In this document: piece by piece, positions 58,060 through 64,000 of the stretch
How the letters are laid out: each line of letters starts with the position of its first letter
Numbering within the stretch: position 1 is the first letter of the stretch
IMG/VR virus record: IMGVR_UViG_3300017969_000006
Location: 35,772 to 99,771 of that record
DNA length: 64,000 bases
Reading direction: 5' to 3' (one strand)
From: a virus
Translations under genes and position numbers: made by a program
The notes under the pieces: generated by a model
Database searches by the model: none
What the model was told of the DNA's origin: nothing
What the model saw: only the letters and a program-made list of their open reading frames with translations

Positions 58060-59834
58060 TGTATGGCCACACCGAAACTCTCCTGTCGAAACTAGACGGC
58101 GTCGTAAAATCTGCGAACGGATGGGAAGCACGATGCCCATGCCGTCAAGATGACCGCAACCCATCACTTTCCGTTAAAGAAAATTCCGATGGAAAAATCG
58201 TCATGTTCTGTCACAGGAACAACGGATGTGGTGCCGCTGAAATCTGCTCGGCTATCGGTTTGCAACTTTCAGATTTAATGCCACCATCTGACAAGACGCA
58301 AACTGCATCAATCGATTATCCAAAACAGGAACGTCCAAAACTAAAGTTCGTCGCAAAATACGAATACCGCGACGCCGACGGAACCCTGCTTTTTGAGAAA
58401 GTTCGATACACCGAACCCGATGGCAAAAAGACTTTCCGCCAACGCAAGCCCGACGGATCTGGGGGCTGGACATACAGCCTTGGAGACACCCCAAAGGTGT
58501 TATATAACCTGCCCGCCGTCTTAGAGGCAAAAGCAAACGGAGAACCAATCTTTCTCGTGGAAGGAGAGAAAGATGCAGACGCTCTCATCTCAATGGGTGC
58601 TTGTGCCACAACTATGCCCGGAGGGGCAGGTAAATGGCTCGACATACACACTGAGGCTCTCGCTGGAGCAATCGTGGACGTTATCGTCGACAACGACGAG
58701 CCCGGACGCCGACATGCACACCTTGTCGCAGGCATCCTCACTCAAGCCGGTTCGGACGTAGCGATTTGGCGAAGCCAAACTCAAAAAGACATTTACGACC
58801 ACCTGCAAGCGGGTGGGTCAACCACCGACCTCGAACAGATCCCATACGAAACCCTGATCTCTGAGTTTGCTGGCCAAACAATCGAGCCAGAAGAACAGGA
58901 AGAAGACGGTGACGAGCCAGAACTTGTCGAGCACACTCCGCAAGAAAAAGCAATCCTCGACATCGCCCATCTGCTCACGTCAGATAAAAACCCAAAACAC
59001 ATTCTTCTAAAAATCGCTGACATCGCCTTATCACAAGGCCAAGAGTTCTCGCAGCCAGATCCGGGCCGACTGGTGAACTGGGATGACTTCGTCATGGAGG
59101 AAACTGACGATTCGTATGAATGGCTCCTACCCGGACTATTGGAAAAACAAGAACGAGTAATGGTCGTAGCCGCTGAAGGTGTTGGCAAAACCATGCTTGC
59201 CCGTCAAGTGGCGATCTGCTCAGGATACGGAGTTCACCCATTCACTTTTCAACGCATGCCACGTGTACGCACGCTCACCGTTGACCTAGAGAACCCTGAG
59301 CGAATCATCAAACGAACGTCCGACAAAATCGTCGGAGCAGCAAAGTCAATGGGTTACGAACGCAAAGGTGACAACCATCTTGTTATCAAGCCGGACGGCC
59401 TGAACCTGCTATCGGTGCAAGACCGAATGATCTTGGAACAACACATCGAGGCAGTCGAGCCAGAAATCCTAGTAATGGGACCCCTCTACAAAGCATTTCT
59501 CGACCCCGGTACTAAAACTTCTGAAGCGGTTGCAATCGAAGTCGCAAAATATCTCGACCGCATACGGTCAACCTACAACTGTGCGCTCTGGTTGGAACAC
59601 CACGCTCCACTTGGAGCATCACAAACCTCTCGCGAGTTACGTCCGTTTGGATCCGCTGTCTGGTCACGTTGGCCAGAGTTTGGACTCGCGTTACAGCCAG
59701 ACCCCGTTCGCCCTCACGATTTTGTTTACGACGTAAATCATTTCCGTGGTGCTCGAGACCTTCGCGCATGGCCCACGCAAATGACACGCGGCAAGAAGTT
59801 TCCGTTCGAAGTATTGGAGTTTATGAAAGTATGA
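58059..59834 (+). CDS. Primase-helicase (zinc finger, Toprim, RecA-like ATPase)
   Basis: 591 residues. The N-terminal zinc domain has CPCRQDDRNPSLSV and FCHRNNGCGAAEIC. The Toprim part is IFLVEGEKDADAL and IVDNDEPGRRHA. A long acidic linker follows (~270-300). The C-terminal ATPase has Walker A VVAAEGVGKTMLARQVA, Walker B TLTVDLENPE and LEHHAPLGASQ, like DnaB/RepA-type replicative ATPases. It would open and prime DNA at the phage fork. It is translated with the next gene by ATGA overlap. It may act without a separate DnaG. Confidence 0.85.
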   Translation: MYGHTETLLSKLDGVVKSANGWEARCPCRQDDRNPSLSVKENSDGKIVMFCHRNNGCGAAEICSAIGLQLSDLMPPSDKTQTASIDYPKQERPKLKFVAKYEYRDADGTLLFEKVRYTEPDGKKTFRQRKPDGSGGWTYSLGDTPKVLYNLPAVLEAKANGEPIFLVEGEKDADALISMGACATTMPGGAGKWLDIHTEALAGAIVDVIVDNDEPGRRHAHLVAGILTQAGSDVAIWRSQTQKDIYDHLQAGGSTTDLEQIPYETLISEFAGQTIEPEEQEEDGDEPELVEHTPQEKAILDIAHLLTSDKNPKHILLKIADIALSQGQEFSQPDPGRLVNWDDFVMEETDDSYEWLLPGLLEKQERVMVVAAEGVGKTMLARQVAICSGYGVHPFTFQRMPRVRTLTVDLENPERIIKRTSDKIVGAAKSMGYERKGDNHLVIKPDGLNLLSVQDRMILEQHIEAVEPEILVMGPLYKAFLDPGTKTSEAVAIEVAKYLDRIRSTYNCALWLEHHAPLGASQTSRELRPFGSAVWSRWPEFGLALQPDPVRPHDFVYDVNHFRGARDLRAWPTQMTRGKKFPFEVLEFMKV

Positions 59835-60313
59835 AACTGGTTGATCTACACCCGTGGGAGTATGACCATGCGCTGAGTGTTGCTGCTCGCCGGTGTGCTG
59901 CCAACTGGGGTAAACAAGATGCTCCGCATTACCACCGCAAGAACATGGAGGACGACCGGACTGCTCAAGCAGCGGCTTGCGTCTGCGAGTTGGCTGTCGC
60001 AAAAGCAACGAACCGCTATTGGTCTGGACATGTTTGGCACAAGAGCGAACATCACTTGTATCGGGATCTCGCCGATGTAGGTGAAAACATTGAAGTCCGA
60101 CGTATCCGCACCCGCATGTCTGCCGCTGTAAGGCGACACCAGTTGGGAAAAGGTTTAGTATTATTTGTAGCAAGGCCTGTATTGCCAGAAATGACACAAG
60201 TCGAAATATTTGGCTGGAAAAAATATGACGAGGCATGGGAAATCGGCGAACCGGCCTCATATGACCCCGACAACACCCGCGTAATCGGAGTTGAACATTT
60301 GGAACAATTATGA
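59831..60313 (+). CDS. Unknown replication-region protein
   Basis: 160 residues from ATG 59831, ATGA-overlapped by the primase-helicase stop. ATNRYWSGHVWHKSEHHLYR and NIEVRRIRTRMSAAV suggest a small alpha/beta fold with conserved His/Arg, possibly nuclease-like. No family is recognised. It sits between the helicase and a small-terminase-like gene. Confidence 0.5.
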   Translation: MKLVDLHPWEYDHALSVAARRCAANWGKQDAPHYHRKNMEDDRTAQAAACVCELAVAKATNRYWSGHVWHKSEHHLYRDLADVGENIEVRRIRTRMSAAVRRHQLGKGLVLFVARPVLPEMTQVEIFGWKKYDEAWEIGEPASYDPDNTRVIGVEHLEQL

Positions 60314-60984
60314 GCGACGACAGTGGAAAAGCCCTATCACGAGAATTCTTAGCCGAACGTGACCTGCGCATCTTCAAAATGAGGCAGGCCGGCGTGACGA
60401 CAACTGAAATTGCGCGACGCTTCAATGTCAGCACATCAGTTGTGTCGAAAGCGGTCGGTCGTCAACTCGAAAAAATGAACCGGGAAGCCATGATGGCTTA
60501 CCCTGAAGTTTTGCGAATGGAACTGGAACGCTTAGATGCGCTACAAGCCGCAATATGGCCGATGACACAACATCGACGAGTGACCCTTGACGATGGGCAA
60601 GAAGTTTCAGTTGAACCTGACATGAAAGCAATTCAGCAGGTGCTGAGCATCATGGATCGTCGCTCAAAACTTCTTGGAATGGACCAGAACAACCTCACCG
60701 TTCAAATGGACATTTCCACAGACACCGCGACCCCGATCCGAGTTTCCATGGCAAGCGAAACCGACACGGGTGCCGCACCAGTCGACGCATTTGACCCTAA
60801 AGAAGAAGCCCGCCAACTACTAGAACTCATGGGCAGATCCGGCGTCCTCCCAGACGCAGAAGTGCAGCAAATGTTAGGAACAGGGACAGAAGAGGAACAA
60901 GACATCGAGGAAGCCGAGATCGTCGAAGTTATCCGAGATGTTGAAGTGCTAGAAAATTACAGAGGCAACGATGAGTCAGATTGA
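60310..60984 (+). CDS. Terminase small subunit-like HTH protein
   Basis: 224 residues. RDLRIFKMRQAGVTTTEIARR then FNVSTSVVSKAVGRQLEKM is a helix-turn-helix. A long helix (LRMELERLDALQAAIWPM) then EPDMKAIQQVLSIMDRRSKLLG follow the small-terminase pattern. The C-terminal third is acidic. It would recognise packaging sites and load the large terminase. It is far from terL (37 kb), on the other strand. A plain HTH regulator is the alternative. Confidence 0.65.
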   Translation: MSDDSGKALSREFLAERDLRIFKMRQAGVTTTEIARRFNVSTSVVSKAVGRQLEKMNREAMMAYPEVLRMELERLDALQAAIWPMTQHRRVTLDDGQEVSVEPDMKAIQQVLSIMDRRSKLLGMDQNNLTVQMDISTDTATPIRVSMASETDTGAAPVDAFDPKEEARQLLELMGRSGVLPDAEVQQMLGTGTEEEQDIEEAEIVEVIRDVEVLENYRGNDESD

Positions 60985-61687
60985 CGGACTAGAACAACTT
61001 TACATTTTCCCGAACTTCCTAGACGAGGACGAAATCAACCTCTGGAACAATCGGCTCCGCGCAGAAACATTCTGGAAAGAAATTCCAGCGAGTGACCACG
61101 AACACTCAACTCAAAGAAACCACATTTCCATCGACGGCGACAATATGCGCAACGACCTTTCATTGCTTCAAGACAATGAGGTCCTAGTATCAAAAATCAA
61201 CGCCAAGGTCGAACAAATTTTTGGGGAACATTTTCTCACGCCCACAACCCTTTACTATCGGAAGTGGGTTGCCGGAATGACACAAGGGCTGCACCATGAC
61301 GCATGCTACGAGTATGGGGCAGGTCTAGATTGGCGCACAAACAGCGAAGCAAAAGAATCGGCTTTCCCTATTGCTTTTCACGACGTAGCAACCGTCCTCT
61401 ACTACAACGACGATTTTGAAGGCGGAGAAATCTTTTTCCACCGGCCAAATATCTCATTGAAGCCGGAACGCGGAATGCTCATCATGATGCCATGCACCGA
61501 CAGATACATTCATGGAGTAAATGAGATCACCTCTGGCGAACGATACATTTCCGCCCACTTCTGGACACGTGCAAAAACGATCGCAATGTGTCTGGGTCAC
61601 GATAAAACCCGCATAAATGAATGGATATACAAGTACTCCGACTGTGATAAGGTTGACCGCCTACTCAGTGACATGCGGCGACACTAG
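60971..61687 (+). CDS. Third 2OG-Fe(II) oxygenase (prolyl-hydroxylase-like)
   Basis: 238 residues. YRKWVAGMTQGLHHDACYEY holds the H-x-D pair; DVATVLYYNDDFEGGEIFFH and GMLIMMPCTDRYIHGVNEI give the distal His; GERYISAHFW has the 2OG-binding Arg. This is the classic prolyl 4-hydroxylase-type core. The overlapping start with the small-terminase-like gene places it in the same operon. Its target is unknown. Related phage enzymes are found in other actinophages and cyanophages. Confidence 0.85.
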   Translation: MSQIDGLEQLYIFPNFLDEDEINLWNNRLRAETFWKEIPASDHEHSTQRNHISIDGDNMRNDLSLLQDNEVLVSKINAKVEQIFGEHFLTPTTLYYRKWVAGMTQGLHHDACYEYGAGLDWRTNSEAKESAFPIAFHDVATVLYYNDDFEGGEIFFHRPNISLKPERGMLIMMPCTDRYIHGVNEITSGERYISAHFWTRAKTIAMCLGHDKTRINEWIYKYSDCDKVDRLLSDMRRH

Positions 61688-61706
61688 AAAGATGTAGTAT
61701 CTAGAC

Positions 61707-62066
61707 ATGAGCGAAGAATCAACAGAAATTGAAATCACCTCCATCGAGGATCTGCCCTCAGTCGACTCCGAACAGTTGGCCGAAGTCACCTCATCTCCAT
61801 CGCATTTCCAATCCGTCCTACTAACCACGAACGAGTGGGGAACATTTGAAGTTCGATGGAACGGCACCACTTTCATCCTCCTTAAGGGCATTGCAACACA
61901 CACCTCTGAAGGAAAACCTCCAATTGTTTCGTACGAGGTTCTCGGACATCAAAACCCCGATGAGGAAGTGGACTATCCGTTCCCGCTTGACCTTTCAGTT
62001 CTCGAGCGAATCGGTCGCGTCCTCATCCACACCGTCAATACCGCTGCAAGCGAGGACGACGAGTAA
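61707..62066 (+). CDS. Small acidic unknown protein
   Basis: 119 residues. Acidic N-terminus (EIEITSIEDLPSVDSEQLAE) and a beta-rich middle (FEVRWNGTTFILLKGIATH). TAGTAT 11 bases before the ATG hints at a leaderless start. It lies between an oxygenase and the carbamoyltransferase. Function unknown. Confidence 0.5.
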   Translation: MSEESTEIEITSIEDLPSVDSEQLAEVTSSPSHFQSVLLTTNEWGTFEVRWNGTTFILLKGIATHTSEGKPPIVSYEVLGHQNPDEEVDYPFPLDLSVLERIGRVLIHTVNTAASEDDE

Positions 62067-62075
62067 ACTGCCAGT

Positions 62076-63518
62076 GTGCGCATCCTAGGGATTAACGACT
62101 CAAGCCACGACGCAGCAGTAAGTGTAATTGACAACGGAGAAATCGTTTTTGCGGCGCACAGCGAACGCTACAACAAACAAAAAAACACTTACGCAATTTC
62201 TGACGACCTGATTGAAGAGGTCATGTCGGATCCGCCCGACTTGATTGCTTACTTTGAGAAACGTCCATTTAAGCGGGCTCGCAGATTTAGACACGGAGGC
62301 ATCAACGGTGCCTACCAAAACCTATACAAAAAACTGCATAAATATCAATGGCCAAAAGAGGTGCAGGTCTCACACCACTACAGTCATGCAGCCGCCGGAT
62401 ATTTCACGTCGACATTTGCGGAAGCAACAGTAGTTGTACTAGATGCCATCGGCGAATTTGAAACCGCAACGATTTGGGACGCCAGCGGAAACAATATCCG
62501 CAAACGAGAATCGCTACGGTACCCGATTTCATTCGGATTGTTCTACAGCGCATTCACCGATCTAGTCGGGCTAAAACCCGGCTTTGACGAATACGTACTT
62601 ATGGGAATGGCCGCCTACGGAGACCCATCCCGATACGCGGCCGAGATCAACAAAATGTTCCCAAAGTGGAACAGCCAGACACAGAACTTCCACCACGGAG
62701 TCAACTGGCCGCACCCAATCATCTGCGAACAAGACAAATACGATATAGCAGCAGCAGTTCAACTCATATATCAAAATCGTTTAATTGACCTGATGCGCTA
62801 TGTGCGGCGCGACTCACCCACACAAAACCTTGTTTTCATGGGCGGCTGCGCACTCAACTGTTCAGCCAACACGAAACTTCTTGACATCTGGGACGAAGTT
62901 TGGATAATGCCGAATCCCGGCGACGCCGGCTCAAGCCTCGGTGCCGCACTAGCAATCTACGGATCACACATCGAATGGCGCGGCCCATACCTCGGTCACG
63001 ACATCGGCGGCGACTTTTACCCATCCGAAGACATCATCGACGTACTGCTACGAGACAAAATTGTTGCAGTCGCAAACGGAAGAGCCGAATTCGGTCCGCG
63101 AGCATTGGGGAACCGTAGCCTTTTGGCTGATCCCCGACCAGCCGACATGAAAGATCGCGTGAACCAAGTTAAAAAACGGGAACCTTTCCGTCCATTCGCA
63201 CCAATCATTATGGAAGATCACGTGTCCGAATGGTTCGAAATTGACCGCCCCGTCCCATACATGCAATTTGCCGTAAAAGCGCGCTTTCCAGAACTCATGC
63301 CGGCCGTAGTGCACCACGACGGAACATCACGAATCCAAACCGTGAACGAATATCAACACCCCGGCCTCTACGACGTTTTATCAATGTGGTATCACCAAAC
63401 CGGGATGCCAGTTCTATTAAATACCAGTCTCAATGTTCGTGACCAGCCTATGCTCAACGACGAACTCGATGCCCTAGTATGGCAAGAAATGAACCCACAA
63501 GTAAAACTTGTAACGTGA
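62076..63518 (+). CDS. Carbamoyltransferase (NodU/CmcH family)
   Basis: 480 residues from GTG 62076. The N-terminal Kae1-like fold has GINDSSHDAAVSVID, HHYSHAAAGYF (metal ligands) and VLDAIGEFETATI; GFDEYVLMGMAAYG follows. The C-terminal domain has GGCALNCSANTKL, NPGDAGSSLGAAL, GRAEFGPRALGNRSLLADPR and KREPFRPFAPIIM, the signatures of O-carbamoyltransferases using carbamoyl phosphate and ATP. In phages, such enzymes have been linked to carbamoylation of hydroxymethylated bases. Antibiotic or sugar carbamoylation is the alternative. The P450 gene follows after 9 bases. Confidence 0.9.
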   Translation: MRILGINDSSHDAAVSVIDNGEIVFAAHSERYNKQKNTYAISDDLIEEVMSDPPDLIAYFEKRPFKRARRFRHGGINGAYQNLYKKLHKYQWPKEVQVSHHYSHAAAGYFTSTFAEATVVVLDAIGEFETATIWDASGNNIRKRESLRYPISFGLFYSAFTDLVGLKPGFDEYVLMGMAAYGDPSRYAAEINKMFPKWNSQTQNFHHGVNWPHPIICEQDKYDIAAAVQLIYQNRLIDLMRYVRRDSPTQNLVFMGGCALNCSANTKLLDIWDEVWIMPNPGDAGSSLGAALAIYGSHIEWRGPYLGHDIGGDFYPSEDIIDVLLRDKIVAVANGRAEFGPRALGNRSLLADPRPADMKDRVNQVKKREPFRPFAPIIMEDHVSEWFEIDRPVPYMQFAVKARFPELMPAVVHHDGTSRIQTVNEYQHPGLYDVLSMWYHQTGMPVLLNTSLNVRDQPMLNDELDALVWQEMNPQVKLVT

Positions 63519-63527
63519 GGAAATACG

Positions 63528-64000
63528 ATGGCACCAAAACACTTTGCCGACAACTGGATCGCTGACTGGTCGCAAAATGACGCAGATCGAATCAAACGAG
63601 AGCAACGTTTTGCTCACTTCCGCGCACACACCCACATCCACGGTCTTCCAAAATTTTCGAAGTTGACCAAACCTGACAAACAGTATTGGGCGGCCCTCAC
63701 ATACAAAGACGTAGCAGAAATTTCTCGAAATCAAGAGATTTTCTGTGCAAGCGAAGGGTATCTGATTACAGATTTGCCGCGTGACATTTTCGAATATTTT
63801 GGTTCCCTACTGGCGCTCGACAATCCTCGACATAACGAAGTTCGGTCAATCGTTCAGCGAGCATTTGGGGCATCAAACGTAGCCAAACTAACCACGATGA
63901 TCGAACAAGTCACAGCGGATATTGTCGACGATGTAATCGAGAAACACCCTGAGCGAAAGTGTGACATTCACACTGAACTCTCAGCGCGACTACCAACTGA
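63528..64000 (+). CDS. Cytochrome P450-like protein (partial, C-terminus off the window)
   Basis: 157 residues are visible from ATG 63528 (GAGG 7 bases upstream). The N-terminal half of a bacterial P450 is recognisable: WAALTYKDVAEISRNQEIFC, then the C-helix LLALDNPRHNEVRSIVQRAF (D-x-P-x-H-x-x-x-R), and TADIVDDVIEKHPERKCDIH with LSARLP. The pattern resembles the actinobacterial CYP124/125/142 group. The haem Cys and the I-helix lie outside the window. It lies 9 bases after the carbamoyltransferase. Phage-encoded P450s are rare. Confidence 0.82.
   Translation, partial: MAPKHFADNWIADWSQNDADRIKREQRFAHFRAHTHIHGLPKFSKLTKPDKQYWAALTYKDVAEISRNQEIFCASEGYLITDLPRDIFEYFGSLLALDNPRHNEVRSIVQRAFGASNVAKLTTMIEQVTADIVDDVIEKHPERKCDIHTELSARLPT

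Noticed and set aside
1-64000. tRNA genes, integrase, att sites
   Set aside because: No cloverleaf-like segment, no recombinase signature and no repeated att-like core were seen by eye. A tRNA search program would be needed to be sure.

Overview
This window is a stretch of a large tailed bacteriophage genome with a contractile tail (myovirus). Sheath, tube, tape measure and baseplate genes are all present. The host is probably an actinobacterium. The evidence is a WhiB-family regulator at 57724-58059, a ThyX thymidylate synthase, an actinophage-type zinc/HTH protein at 15650-16264, the DUF6582-like and DUF6321-like domains common in actinophages, and TACAAT -10 boxes without clear -35 boxes. 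I see no integrase, tRNA, CRISPR array or endolysin cassette. Both ends are cut: the first gene (baseplate J-like) and the last gene (cytochrome P450-like) run off the window. All family assignments come from reading motifs by eye, not from database searches.

Layout. (1) 1-23131, minus strand: one long, tightly overlapping set read from the large terminase leftwards. It runs through a recombination and nucleotide block (Rad52-like, Cas4/RecB-like nuclease, HNH, RuvC-like, dCMP deaminase, ParB-like, ThyX, PAPS-reductase/ParB pair), the head-tail connectors, sheath, tube, tape-measure chaperones, tape measure, and the hub, spike and wedge proteins. (2) 23190-25375, plus: a small membrane protein and the portal. 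(3) 25486-50243, plus: about 25 kb of very large modular proteins between prohead protease and major capsid protein. (4) 50395-52610, plus: major capsid protein, terminator, a 53-aa protein, a staphylococcal-type nuclease and a small protein. (5) 52603-55590, minus: B12-dependent ribonucleotide reductase and two unknowns. (6) 55637-64000, plus: a histone-H1-like protein, three 2OG-Fe(II) oxygenases, WhiB, primase-helicase, small-terminase-like protein, carbamoyltransferase and the start of a cytochrome P450.

The most unusual part is region 3. The HK97-type prohead protease ends in a textbook -1 frameshift signal: A8 slippery run, 6-nt spacer, 7-bp GC-rich stem. The signal fuses it to a further ~958 residues. 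Four of the giant proteins share a KALGR-like motif plus an EF-hand-like DPNAxDGDxDGxVQEGT module. Two others share a Cys motif (CPxG...FTDxxxTxC). Five share repeated G(L/M)RS tetrapeptides. Downstream of these common parts sit different enzymatic domains: two HExxH zinc-peptidase motifs, two ADP-ribosyltransferase-like C-termini, a zeta-toxin-like kinase and a possible kinase fold. Three of the giant genes are followed at once by a small gene. My reading is a polymorphic set of capsid-packaged, injected effectors, made and perhaps processed with the help of the frameshifted protease. That is inference.

The right end is an accessory metabolism region. Oxygenases, a carbamoyltransferase and a P450 lie next to replication genes, and could serve DNA or small-molecule modification.
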